Made by a program: the position numbers and the translations under genes
Source: Chlamydiales bacterium
GTDB taxonomy: Bacteria > Chlamydiota > Chlamydiia > Chlamydiales > JAAKFR01
NCBI GenBank assembly: GCA_022601635.1
Contig: JAJACG010000024.1
Span: 1 to 64,000 of the forward strand
Length of the DNA: 64,000 nt
Reading direction: 5' to 3'
Notes under the pieces: model-generated
The model's database searches: none
Told to the model about the DNA's origin: nothing
The model's input: the letters and a program-made list of their open reading frames with translations, nothing else
Part shown: piece after piece, positions 48,014-57,924 of the stretch
Layout of the letters: every line of letters begins with the position of its first letter
Numbering within the stretch: the first letter of the stretch is position 1

Positions 48014-49192
48014 GTGACCGCCCAAACATTTGACTGGATCAAAAAAATCGATGACGCGCTCTTGCAGCTCGATCAAAAGCCGCAGTTTGCACTGCCGAGC
48101 TCTCTCCCCATCAAGGCTATCTGCCAGAGATTGGAAACACTCTTCGCTAGATCCTCTATCTCAATCGAACATCAAGATAAAGGATGGCAGAAGCCATCCG
48201 CTCTATTTCAAGGACTTGGTGATAATCTCTCTGTTCTAGCAATTGAGTGGACACCACTAGATTCTGAACTCTATTTTCTGCTTTCCGAACAGGATTTGAA
48301 GGAATTGATGGGAGATCTGCTCGGCGGTAAAGAGGTGGCAACACCCTTCTTTGATCCAGCACTTTCAGAAGGCTTTTTGAATTACCTCGCAATCGAGCTG
48401 TTACAAGTTCTTGAAGCTACACGTTATTTGGCTCCACTCTCTCCAAGAATTGGCCACGCCCCTCTTGATATTCATGAGCAGCTCAAACAGAGCAACTGCT
48501 TCGTGAGTGATGTCTCGCTGAATTTGGGCAATAAGCACATTTGGGGACGCCTTTTGGTGCCAGAAGAGTTTCGGTCTAAGCTCAATAAGCAGATGGCTAA
48601 TCTATCACATCTAGAAATGACGCCCGACCAAGCAGCAAAGATTGAGGTTGATCTAAAGTTTGAAATGGGTGAGAGCTCGATTGCTCTATCGGAATGGAAG
48701 AGGGTAGCTCCTGGAGATTTTATAGTGCTTGATCGCTGCTCCTTTAACCCCGATGAGAGTAAAGGCAATCTAACCGTAAAGCTTGGTGATGATCCCATCT
48801 TCAGAGGAAAGCTCAAGCAGGGAAATATCAAGCTTTTAGAATATCCACTATATGAAGAGGTCAAGATGGAAGAAGATCCGCAAGTCGATCCGGAAGATAT
48901 GCCGGCACCCGATATTCTCACCGATGGGGGGATGGATTTAGATTCACCAAGTGGAGGTTTTGTCTCTGAGGCAAACTATGATGTTGACTCTCTTCCTGTT
49001 CATCTTTCAGTGGAGGTTGGCCGAAAGCGTCTCTCTGTCAAAGATCTTAGGGAGCTAGCCCCTGGAAATACTTTGGATTTAGGCATCACACCTGAGCAGG
49101 GAGTAGATCTACTTGTGAATGGTAAGAGAGTGGGACGCGGTGAGTTGATTCGGATGGGGGATACTCTTGGTGTCAGAATCCTCTCCCTCTAG
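48014..49192 (+). CDS. sctQ: Type III secretion C-ring protein SctQ
   Basis: Two SpoA-like domains; C-terminal LPVHLSVEVGRKRLSVKDLRELAPGNTLDLG...VDLLVNGKRVGRGELIRMGDTLGVRI. Confidence 0.93.
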   Translation: MTAQTFDWIKKIDDALLQLDQKPQFALPSSLPIKAICQRLETLFARSSISIEHQDKGWQKPSALFQGLGDNLSVLAIEWTPLDSELYFLLSEQDLKELMGDLLGGKEVATPFFDPALSEGFLNYLAIELLQVLEATRYLAPLSPRIGHAPLDIHEQLKQSNCFVSDVSLNLGNKHIWGRLLVPEEFRSKLNKQMANLSHLEMTPDQAAKIEVDLKFEMGESSIALSEWKRVAPGDFIVLDRCSFNPDESKGNLTVKLGDDPIFRGKLKQGNIKLLEYPLYEEVKMEEDPQVDPEDMPAPDILTDGGMDLDSPSGGFVSEANYDVDSLPVHLSVEVGRKRLSVKDLRELAPGNTLDLGITPEQGVDLLVNGKRVGRGELIRMGDTLGVRILSL

Positions 49193-50699
49193 GAGTGAAC
49201 AGATCCCACAAAAGGTGGGCCCCTACAAAGTGGAGAGTTTACTGGATCACGGCGGGATGAGCGTGCTCTATCTCGGTATTGATCCCTCAACCCGTGAGCC
49301 GCTTGCAATCAAAACACTCTCGTCTAGATTTGTCTCTCACCCTGAAATGGTGGAGCGGTTTCTGCATGAGGCTCAGATCATTGAGATCACCAACCACCCC
49401 AACATTGTCCGCCTGCTTGGACATGGCCAATGGGAAGAGGGGGTCTACATTGCAACTGAGTTCATTCAAGGGATTTCGCTTCGCCAGATGATTTTGCAGC
49501 AGGCGATGAGTTTGAAACGCGCACTAGAGATTGTAATTCAAATTGGCCACGCCATCACTCATCTGCATGTGCATGGAATCATCCACCGCGATCTCAAGCC
49601 GGAAAATATCTTGCTCACCTCTCAAGGAGGTGTCAAGGTAGTCGATTTTGGTATCTCCCAGCTTTACACAGCAAAGACAGGTGAGGAGATGAAGAGACTT
49701 CTGGGAACACCAGCCTATATGGCGCCTGAGGTTCAAAAAGATCCGACGAAAAGCAGCTTTCAATCCGACATTTTCTCACTCGGAGTGATCACCTATGAAT
49801 TGATCTTGGGGCGCTTGAGCCACGGATCAATTCATTTAGCGATGATGCCAAAGAATATGCAGCCGCTCTTGGCGCAAGCGATCAATCCAGATCCAACTAA
49901 GCGTTACGAAGATATTGTTGACTTTGTCAAAGCGCTTTCCGACTACTACAAGTCTGATATGGTAAAAGCGGATATGCGTGGCACAGATTATATGGGTGAG
50001 CTCAATGAGGATATTAAAAGTGCGCAGGGGCTTTTGCTGCCTTCGCAGGTTCCCTCTTGGTCCAAAAATGAAATTGGACTTGTTTCCAATAGCAATATGG
50101 CGCTCTCTTCTGTCTACTACGACTTTTTTCAGCAAAGAGAGGGCGTCTACGATATTGTGATGGCACAGTCAGATCGAACGGGTGTGGAGGGTGTTTTGCA
50201 AATCGCGCAGCTGCGTGGGATGATCCACGCCCTTTTCCACGGTAGCAAGAGCGCCTCGGAATTGATCTGCCAACTCAATGAGCGCCTTATTGATATGACA
50301 GAATCAGTTCAGTTTAGTCTCGCCTTCTTATCACTCTATCCAGCTGAGGGGCGTCTCGCCTATATTTCGATGAACAGCAATGCGCTTGGTTATATCCCCT
50401 CTGGAAGCAATAGCTTTAAGCAGCTTGCAGCGCAAAACCCAGCTCTTGGTGTCAAGAGGGATTTGATACCGCTAGAAGTGGGTAATAATTGGAATGTGGG
50501 CGACAAGATTTTGTTGCACAGCTTTCAATCTGGAAAAAAAGAATACAATGAGGAAGTTTTTCTCTCAGCCGCAAAGGAGCACGCAATTCTACCACCTAAA
50601 AATCAAGTGGATGCTATCTCTAGGAGGTTGTTGAGTATGAAATCACAGAGTCAGACTGAGCTTGCCTGTTCGTTGATTTCATGTGAGAGGACATCGTAG
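49167..50699 (+). CDS. T3SS-operon Ser/Thr protein kinase (chlamydial Pkn5/CT673-type) with degenerate SpoIIE/PP2C-like C-terminal domain
   Basis: HGIIHRDLKPENILL, VVDFGISQ, LGTPAYMAPEVQ; C-term YYDFFQQREGVYDIVMAQSDRTGVEGVLQIAQLRGMIHALFHG. Confidence 0.88.
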   Translation: MVSESSPSRSEQIPQKVGPYKVESLLDHGGMSVLYLGIDPSTREPLAIKTLSSRFVSHPEMVERFLHEAQIIEITNHPNIVRLLGHGQWEEGVYIATEFIQGISLRQMILQQAMSLKRALEIVIQIGHAITHLHVHGIIHRDLKPENILLTSQGGVKVVDFGISQLYTAKTGEEMKRLLGTPAYMAPEVQKDPTKSSFQSDIFSLGVITYELILGRLSHGSIHLAMMPKNMQPLLAQAINPDPTKRYEDIVDFVKALSDYYKSDMVKADMRGTDYMGELNEDIKSAQGLLLPSQVPSWSKNEIGLVSNSNMALSSVYYDFFQQREGVYDIVMAQSDRTGVEGVLQIAQLRGMIHALFHGSKSASELICQLNERLIDMTESVQFSLAFLSLYPAEGRLAYISMNSNALGYIPSGSNSFKQLAAQNPALGVKRDLIPLEVGNNWNVGDKILLHSFQSGKKEYNEEVFLSAAKEHAILPPKNQVDAISRRLLSMKSQSQTELACSLISCERTS

Positions 50700-50786
50700 T
50701 TGGTATCTCTTTTGCTAATGATAAGTGGGCAAGAAAAAAAGTTTAGGGCTAGGCCCAATAGAGTGGGCCTCCTATAATGGGAAAGA

Positions 50787-53345
50787 ATGCAAAGTAAAAA
50801 AGCGATAATATTCCTTACCTCTCTAGCGATGAGCACGCTTTGTGCTGAGTCGATTGAAGAGACTTTGGATGTTCTCTTCCCGCAAGAGGAGGCGGGCGCC
50901 TTTGTCTACGCGTCTGAGCTTGCGACAAAGGGTTTAGCAATAACTCCTCTTGAAGAATCTGAGAGGGTGGTTGATCCAACCCCCCTGCAAGAGCCTGGCG
51001 CTGACTTCTACTCGCCGGAGATTGCCAAGAAGCTTAAATGCTTCAAAACACCTCCTGGCAATAGCTTTTACTTTGAAGATCCCAAAACTGAAGTTCCCGC
51101 GGGGATGAAGATTGAGCTGACGCCTCAGCATGAAGATTCTCTTGATACGGACCATGCTGTTAAGACAACCAATACTCGCCAAAGAGCGTTTGCTCTTCCG
51201 AAACAAGATCCAGATCCTCTTTTGGAAGAGACGATGCATCGTCAAAAAAGCAGCGACTTTGAAAGAGAGAGGCGTCCGCACTACAATATGCCTGAGTGTA
51301 CGCCTTCCCATGAGGGGTACACTGTCAACTTTGAGAATATCTCCGTCACTGAGCTTCTGCACTTCATTAGCAAAATTTCTGGTGTCAACTTTATCTATGA
51401 AAAGGATCAGCTTGATTTCACAGTGACAATGGTGAGTCAAGAACCAGCAAAGGCGGAAGACCTTGTTGCTGCCTTGCTGCAAATTCTTAAAATGCATGGC
51501 CTTTCTGTTGTAGAGCAGGGGGGAACAGTCCTCCTCTATGAGACGCAGTCTCTCTCAAAGGTTTCCAGAGTCATCACCGATGAGAATGTGAATGAAGCTT
51601 GTGACTCTGCTGTGATCACACGTGTCTTTAGACTCTATAATGTGGAGCCGGACAAAATTGTTGGTATTGTCAAGCCGCTTCTTTCCAGGGATGCCATTGT
51701 TGAGGTGAGCAAGCAGACGCGCCATCTGATCGTTTCTGATATTACAAGCAACGTGGACAAGATTGCTGATCTGCTCAATGCGTTGGATACACCTAACTCA
51801 GCCTTTGAGGTTGCGGAGTACTATGTAAAGGGTGCCTATCCAGCTGCACTTGTCGCCTATGCGAAGGAGATTTTGACACCTCTTCTTGATGACAATCCGA
51901 TGCAGATGATTGCGCAGCCAACGATGCATAAGATCTTCATTGTTTCGACGCCCTACTTGATCAATAAGGCGCTACAGATTCTAAAATCTCTTGATGCTGC
52001 TGATATTACCGATGTAGCTGACCTTCCAGCCTCTTCGATGGCTAATAACAACATCTTCATGTACAAACTGCGCTACCACAATGGTAAAGATATCTCTGAT
52101 GCGCTGCATGAAATTGGTATCAACCTGCAATACGCAGGTGTGACCAACCTGGAGCTTGTAAACACGGTTTACAGCGTTCAGTGGATTGAGGCGAACAACT
52201 CGATTGTTGTGACTGGAACGCAGGATGCTGTTGAGAAGGTTGTGATGCTTCTTGAGGATTTGGATCAGCCGCCGAAGCAGGTCTATTTAGAAGTTCTCAT
52301 TATTGATGTGACGCTTCAAGACTCGTTGGATTTTGGTGTTCAGTGGATTGCTCTTGGTGATGAGCAGGACAAGCTTGCCTATGCGTCGGGCCTTTTGAGT
52401 GATCAGAATGCTGGCTTGCAGATTGAGGGATCGACTTCGACTAATCCAGGTGCTCGCTATGTAGCGGGTAATCCTGCTTCCAACCCTCCTTCGATTCCAA
52501 ACCCAGCGCGTGATGTTCCCTTGCCGACGCCTTCAAATTTGCAGAGTTTGGATGGTTTGGCTGGAGCAACAGAGGCATTTGGCTTAGGTATTGTAGGCAA
52601 TATTTTGCGTCATAATGGTCAATCTTTCTTAACATTGGGCGCTTTGGTGAGTGCCTTGGAGCAGGAGCAGAATGTCAATACTGTTTTGAATCCGCGCATT
52701 ATGGTGCAGGATACACAGACAGCGACCTTCTTTGTTGGAACCAATATTCCATATCAGACAACCAGTACGGTTGTGGGTGTGACGGGTGCAACGACGCAAA
52801 ACGTACAGTATGAGGATGTGGGTGTTCAGCTGAAGGTGACACCAACAATTGCGCCCAATAATATTGTCAGTCTACAGATTGATCAGACGATTGCAGAGGT
52901 TGTCTCTACAGCCTCTAGTTTGAACCCACGTACGGATAAGACCTTATCGACCACTCGTGTTCATGTTCCAGACAACTGTTTCTTGGTAATGAGTGGCCAT
53001 ATTCGTGATAAAACGACACGAATTAAGTCTGGAGTGCCCTGTTTGGGTTCTTTGCCGCTGATTGGGCCGACCTTTAGTAGGACGGTGGATCAGCGTGATA
53101 AGAGAAATTTGGTTATGTTTGTGAAACCGCATGTTGTGACCAATATTGAAGAAGGTATTGATCTCACGAACAAGGAAGGGTACAATGCGAACTGGAACTC
53201 TGATCCATGCTCATTGCAAGAGCCGCAAGAGCAGGCGCCAGAGTGTGAAAGATATCCAGCAATCCAGTGTGTACCAAGATGCGACGAACAAGAAGAGCAA
53301 GACCAAGCTTCCGAAATGTGGGGTGTACCCTCCTCAGCCTACTAG
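50787..53345 (+). CDS. sctC: Type III secretion secretin SctC
   Basis: Signal peptide; secretin core NVQYEDVGVQLKVTPTIAPNNIVSLQIDQTIAEV...VPCLGSLPLIGPTFSRTVDQRDKRNLVMFVKPHVV. Confidence 0.95.
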   Translation: MQSKKAIIFLTSLAMSTLCAESIEETLDVLFPQEEAGAFVYASELATKGLAITPLEESERVVDPTPLQEPGADFYSPEIAKKLKCFKTPPGNSFYFEDPKTEVPAGMKIELTPQHEDSLDTDHAVKTTNTRQRAFALPKQDPDPLLEETMHRQKSSDFERERRPHYNMPECTPSHEGYTVNFENISVTELLHFISKISGVNFIYEKDQLDFTVTMVSQEPAKAEDLVAALLQILKMHGLSVVEQGGTVLLYETQSLSKVSRVITDENVNEACDSAVITRVFRLYNVEPDKIVGIVKPLLSRDAIVEVSKQTRHLIVSDITSNVDKIADLLNALDTPNSAFEVAEYYVKGAYPAALVAYAKEILTPLLDDNPMQMIAQPTMHKIFIVSTPYLINKALQILKSLDAADITDVADLPASSMANNNIFMYKLRYHNGKDISDALHEIGINLQYAGVTNLELVNTVYSVQWIEANNSIVVTGTQDAVEKVVMLLEDLDQPPKQVYLEVLIIDVTLQDSLDFGVQWIALGDEQDKLAYASGLLSDQNAGLQIEGSTSTNPGARYVAGNPASNPPSIPNPARDVPLPTPSNLQSLDGLAGATEAFGLGIVGNILRHNGQSFLTLGALVSALEQEQNVNTVLNPRIMVQDTQTATFFVGTNIPYQTTSTVVGVTGATTQNVQYEDVGVQLKVTPTIAPNNIVSLQIDQTIAEVVSTASSLNPRTDKTLSTTRVHVPDNCFLVMSGHIRDKTTRIKSGVPCLGSLPLIGPTFSRTVDQRDKRNLVMFVKPHVVTNIEEGIDLTNKEGYNANWNSDPCSLQEPQEQAPECERYPAIQCVPRCDEQEEQDQASEMWGVPSSAY

Positions 53346-54262
53346 TTCTTTCAGGCTGTTATAAAGTTTCTACTGATATAGAGCCGACGGTAGCGGCTCC
53401 TGCTCATCCAAAAGCAGTACAAAAAGAGAGGCGATGCCATCTTGCGCTGCCGCAAGATTTTTCTGTATCACCATTTGTACCTCTCTCCTATGAGGAGAAG
53501 CAGACCGACTGGGGCAAGGAGTATTTGATTGCTCAGATGTTTGCGCAGGATTTTGATCTCTACCGTGCGATTACCAATTTTAAGAGGGCTGTCTGCTTGG
53601 CCCCGCTTGATGAGGAGGCGAGGCGTTTAGAGCTGCACTACATGACAGCTTTGGCCTACTTCTTGGGTAAGAAGTATGTTGAGGTGATCTATACTTTGGA
53701 CTCGACGCCACTTTCGCAGGTGGACCGTAAATTTCCTGCCTATGACGATCTGCTGTTGATTCTCTATGAGAGTCACACGCAGCTTGGTAAGGAGGAGCAT
53801 GCAGAGCACATCTTAAAGCTGATGGATCCGCGCACTTCTGAAAAAGTATCGCTTTACAAAGATCTTCGTGAAGCTGATTTAGAGAAGTTGGCACAAAATA
53901 CTGAGATGGAGTCGCTTCTTGCTGGATATAACCGTGAGGCAAAATCGGTCAAATATGCACAGCGGCTCAATATGGCGCTTCCGGGTGCTGGTTACTGGTA
54001 TTTGGGACAGAAGCAAACAGCTGTAACAGCGTTTAGTGTGAATGCACTCTTTATTGGTGCTGCGGCGGCCTTCTTTGCCAATGACAATATTTGGGCGGGG
54101 GTCTTGACTTTGAGTTTTGAGGGTGGCTGGTATTTTGGCGGTATCTATGGTGCGGGTCTTGCGGCCAAAGAGTACAATGAAAAACTTTATAGTACATTTG
54201 CTGAGCGTACAGGCTCTCGTGAACGTTCATTTCCAACAATGAGACTCAAGTACACATTTTAG
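53267..54262 (+). CDS. Lipoprotein with TPR-like helices and C-terminal hydrophobic region
   Basis: Lipobox LLVLSGC after basic n-region; overlaps sctC 3' end. Confidence 0.7.
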   Translation: MCTKMRRTRRARPSFRNVGCTLLSLLVLSGCYKVSTDIEPTVAAPAHPKAVQKERRCHLALPQDFSVSPFVPLSYEEKQTDWGKEYLIAQMFAQDFDLYRAITNFKRAVCLAPLDEEARRLELHYMTALAYFLGKKYVEVIYTLDSTPLSQVDRKFPAYDDLLLILYESHTQLGKEEHAEHILKLMDPRTSEKVSLYKDLREADLEKLAQNTEMESLLAGYNREAKSVKYAQRLNMALPGAGYWYLGQKQTAVTAFSVNALFIGAAAAFFANDNIWAGVLTLSFEGGWYFGGIYGAGLAAKEYNEKLYSTFAERTGSRERSFPTMRLKYTF

Positions 54263-54287
54263 TCATTTTCTGGTATAATGGGACTCT

Positions 54288-55589
54288 ATGTTTGGAGAAA
54301 TTATCCTATTTATCTCAGGAATGGTGATGCTGTTGGCCAGTATCTATGTGACAATCAAGAGCCGGTTTGTCCAGTTTAGAAAAATTCCTACTATGGTTCG
54401 ACTGCTTTTTCACAAGCAGACGGAAGGTGAGCAGACGGTCAAGTCGCGCCACGCTCTCTTTACCGCTATGTCCACCACTTTGGGACTCTCTACGATTGTG
54501 GCGCCAGTGATAGCTATCTCTTTGGGTGGCCCTGGTGTTGTTTTGGGCTTTTTGCTCGCCTCCTTTTTAGGAGCCGCGCTCAACTTCATGGAGGTGAAGT
54601 TAGCGATTTCTCACCGTGAGGTGAAGGATGATCACATCCGCGGCGGACCCATGGGTTACTTAGAAAAGGCCTTTTCGCCACTTTTAGCGCGCTGGTACGC
54701 CTTTTTTACCGCTCTTTTGATGATGGTTTGGTCGGCAGCTCAGGCCAATCAGCTGAGTGCGATGTTGAGCTCTCCTCTTTTGGGCGCCTTTGCGATTCCA
54801 AAGTGGGTTTGTGGGGGAGTTTTGGCTCTACTAGTCACTCTCATTTTAATTGGTGGGATTAAGCGTATTGGCAATTTCTCTTCCAAGCTTGTTCCAGCTA
54901 TGTTTATACTCTATACGGGTGCATCGCTCTGGATCATTGGAGCCAATGCTTCCAAGCTTCCTGAGGCCTTTTCGATGATGTTTAGCTCCTGCTTGCATCC
55001 GCAGGCCTTTGGAACAGGTGCTGTGATTGGGGGACTGCTCTCTGCCTTCCGCTGGGGGATGATGAAGGGTTTACAGGGTAGTGAGGCTGGTGTAGGTACA
55101 CAGGCGATTCCGCACTCGATGGCGGAAACAAAGAGCGCGGAGCATCAAGCGATTCTTTCTATGGTGAGCACCTACACGGCGGGACTTCTGCTTCTGCTAT
55201 CTAGTTTGGTGACTCTGCTCACTGGAAGTTGGCTCGATCCTACCTTACCGATGGGGATCAGTATGGTTGCCGCCTCTTTCCAGCACTACTTTTCCTACTT
55301 TGGTCTGATGATTGTGACGCTCTGTAGCCTACTATTCTCTTTTGGGACTATCTTAGGCAATAGCTTTAATGGATCACAGTGCTTCTTATATGTGACGCGC
55401 TATCGCGGCTTGAAATTCTTCTATGCAGCAACAGCGCTTCTTGTGCTTTTTGGTGCGCTTGCCGATGTAGCAACTCTTTGGGGAGGCATCGATTTTGTCT
55501 TGTCACTGGTGATGGTCCCGCATGCGATTGCTCTTGTACTTCTATCAAGAAATCAGATGCTTAGCTCTAAAAGAGCAGCAATGTTCTGA
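54288..55589 (+). CDS. Sodium:alanine symporter family (AGCS) transporter
   Basis: GGPMGYLEKAF, GSEAGVGTQAIPHSMAETKSAEHQAI, polytopic. Confidence 0.92.
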   Translation: MFGEIILFISGMVMLLASIYVTIKSRFVQFRKIPTMVRLLFHKQTEGEQTVKSRHALFTAMSTTLGLSTIVAPVIAISLGGPGVVLGFLLASFLGAALNFMEVKLAISHREVKDDHIRGGPMGYLEKAFSPLLARWYAFFTALLMMVWSAAQANQLSAMLSSPLLGAFAIPKWVCGGVLALLVTLILIGGIKRIGNFSSKLVPAMFILYTGASLWIIGANASKLPEAFSMMFSSCLHPQAFGTGAVIGGLLSAFRWGMMKGLQGSEAGVGTQAIPHSMAETKSAEHQAILSMVSTYTAGLLLLLSSLVTLLTGSWLDPTLPMGISMVAASFQHYFSYFGLMIVTLCSLLFSFGTILGNSFNGSQCFLYVTRYRGLKFFYAATALLVLFGALADVATLWGGIDFVLSLVMVPHAIALVLLSRNQMLSSKRAAMF

Positions 55590-56614
55590 AGATATTGAGC
55601 GCGCTTCTTGGGGAGCTCAGGGATCTCGATCTTCTCCTTCATCTGATGGATGAGATGTGCTCTTCTACAGCCAAAGAGTACATCGTTCAGATTCAGGTTT
55701 TCAGGCGCCTTGATCCACCCAATCTCTACGCCTAGCTTCACAAGGCTGATCGCATTGAGTGCTTCGATCAGCTCTAGCTGGTAGCTGTGTGTCAGAAGGC
55801 CGAGTGCGCGAGTGATCTTATTCTTCATCCCCTCATCGCCCCCTTGCACAAGCTTCTTGCGTAAGTTGACCTCTGTGACAACAGCGCGCGTCGCCCACAT
55901 GCGCATTGATGTGAGAATATACTCCTCGGTTAGACCAATTGTGCAGTTATTTGTGGCAACCAAGATATCGCCGATCACTTCCTGCACATTGCCTTGAAGG
56001 CCGACAGCATTCACCTCCTCCTCTTTTTCACGATCGAGCAACTCACTCAATTCACCCATATGAATAGTAGCTGGGATATGGAGATAGAGATGGACATTCA
56101 AGGCTGTTCCACACCGTCTTGGATCAGAAGTGAGAAAGCCAAATTGACTATTGTAGGCAAAGTCCAGCTCAGAGCTAAGAGCACCTTCAATCTTTACCAG
56201 TCGATTCCATGATTTTTCTAGCTCTTGCTGTGTGTCGACGACACGCAGAAGCAGATGATCTTTGAGATTGGCTACAGCTAAAAAGCTACTCGTTTCATCA
56301 GTGATAAAGCCCTCTTGCCCATGCGCCTGGTAGAAATCCTCCGTAGCTAAGAAGTGCTCCAGAAGATACTCCTTTTCCAAGATATCAATTTGCTCAGCGC
56401 GGTATAGCTTTGCTGCATTAATGCTCTCGCACTTCTGCATCGAAGAGTAGATCAGATCAAGCGCCTGCTCTTGCCGTGATTTGTCTAGCTTGGCAGGGAA
56501 TTTGAAGCGGGTCAGATTGCGCGATACGCCTAAGACAGAAGCGAGCCACACATTGTGTGCATGCTCAGCCCAAGGACTTTTAAGGTTGTAGATTGCCTCA
56601 CTCTCTTTTGTCAT
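55553..56614 (-). CDS. mcsB: ATP:guanido phosphotransferase, protein arginine kinase McsB-like
   Basis: EHFLATEDFYQAHGQEGFITDETSSFLAVANLKDHLLLRV; LTSDPRRCGTALNVHLYLHIP. Confidence 0.9.
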   Translation of the reverse strand: MTKESEAIYNLKSPWAEHAHNVWLASVLGVSRNLTRFKFPAKLDKSRQEQALDLIYSSMQKCESINAAKLYRAEQIDILEKEYLLEHFLATEDFYQAHGQEGFITDETSSFLAVANLKDHLLLRVVDTQQELEKSWNRLVKIEGALSSELDFAYNSQFGFLTSDPRRCGTALNVHLYLHIPATIHMGELSELLDREKEEEVNAVGLQGNVQEVIGDILVATNNCTIGLTEEYILTSMRMWATRAVVTEVNLRKKLVQGGDEGMKNKITRALGLLTHSYQLELIEALNAISLVKLGVEIGWIKAPENLNLNDVLFGCRRAHLIHQMKEKIEIPELPKKRAQYLQNIAALLELSI

Positions 56615-57110
56615 TCTTCTCCTTCAAGGCATCAATCTGATCGCGCAATAATGCGGCCTGTTCATAATCTTCACGAATCAAAGTCTCATCGAGCGCCTCA
56701 TTTAAAGCAATCAGCTGCAAGGTAGGACTGATCTCAGTCACCTCACCAGAAGCTCTACCAATATGCAGAGGTTGCGTCCGACTTGGAGTGCTCAAATGCT
56801 TAGAAACACAGCTCTCCTTAAACAAGATATCCACAAGCAGTTCAGAAAAGACCTCATAACAGGTGTGGCAACCAATAGGGTGGCCCATATAGAGCGCATC
56901 TAAAGTGGTCCCGCAGTTGGCGCAAGCAAGGGCGGTTTCTACCTTTGTACTACTCACCATAGTGGTCTTGCCCTTGCCGTAGAGCTTTTTCTGCAGCTGA
57001 GGACAGTCAGCACACATGGTGGTGCGCACAACTTTTTCGGAAATGATTTCTGTGTAGAGAACCTTGGTAGGTTTGCGACATTCACTACATTCAAGCGGGC
57101 GATCAGGCAT
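56598..57110 (-). CDS. mcsA: McsA-like zinc-binding protein with UvrB/UvrC motif
   Basis: CxxC pairs; NEALDETLIREDYEQAALLRDQIDALKEK. Confidence 0.88.
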   Translation of the reverse strand: MPDRPLECSECRKPTKVLYTEIISEKVVRTTMCADCPQLQKKLYGKGKTTMVSSTKVETALACANCGTTLDALYMGHPIGCHTCYEVFSELLVDILFKESCVSKHLSTPSRTQPLHIGRASGEVTEISPTLQLIALNEALDETLIREDYEQAALLRDQIDALKEKNDKRE

Positions 57111-57156
57111 ATTTGCATGCTACTTCTCGCTCCAGAATGTGTCAAGGAAAGTGTAA

Positions 57157-57231
57157 TGGGTCTTGAAGGACTCGAACCTTCGACCCCCTCATTAAAAGTG
57201 AGGTGCTCTAACCAACTGAGCTAAAGACCCA
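57157..57231 (-). tRNA. tRNA-Lys(UUU)
   Basis: Cloverleaf read by hand: TGGGTCT...CCTCA-CTTTTAA-TGAGG...GGTTCGAGTCC...AGACCCA. Confidence 0.95.
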
Positions 57232-57242
57232 AATAAATGTGA

Positions 57243-57317
<75 letters not shown>

Positions 57318-57362
57318 AGACAATGTGCAGTATTCTACTGCAAGTGTGCAATTAGATCAAGC

Positions 57363-57914
57363 CTAGACTGTCGTGATTTCCTTTTCTTTCTCTTGTGTCA
57401 GATCTTCTGCCATTTTGCAATACTTGTCTGTAGATTCTTGAATTTTTTTCTCCATGCTCTTCATCTGATCTTCCGGTATATCACCAGAGCTCTTCTGTTT
57501 ACGCACGGTATCGTTGCCATCACGACGCACATTTCGAATGGCAACTTTTGTCTCTTCGCACTTGCGTTTTGCCAATTTGACCATGTCACTGCGCACTTTT
57601 TGGTCCATTTCTGGAACCATAACACGCACAACAGAGCCATCTACAGCAGCGCGCAAATTTAGATTCGCCTCATCAATGCCTTTGACAATGGCGTGTACAT
57701 TGTTGGCATCAAAAGGGGAGATCAAAATCTGTCTCGGCTCAGGAATTGAGATGCTGGCCACATCTAAAAGGCGCATCTGCGCTCCATAGACTTCTAGCTG
57801 AACACCTTCAACAAGAGCTGGATTGGCACGTCCTGTACGGATACCCTTGAGTTCACCTTTTAGGTGGTCAATGGCAGCTTCCATGCTCTTTTTTGTATCA
57901 TCCAAAACTGTCAT
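57363..57914 (-). CDS. frr: Ribosome recycling factor
   Basis: HLKGELKGIRTGRANPALVEGVQLEVYGAQMRL. Confidence 0.96.
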   Translation of the reverse strand: MTVLDDTKKSMEAAIDHLKGELKGIRTGRANPALVEGVQLEVYGAQMRLLDVASISIPEPRQILISPFDANNVHAIVKGIDEANLNLRAAVDGSVVRVMVPEMDQKVRSDMVKLAKRKCEETKVAIRNVRRDGNDTVRKQKSSGDIPEDQMKSMEKKIQESTDKYCKMAEDLTQEKEKEITTV

Positions 57915-57924
57915 CTGATTCTCC

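Noticed and set aside
50934-51497. 187-aa minus-strand ORF antisense to sctC
   Set aside because: No motif and fully opposite a well-supported secretin.
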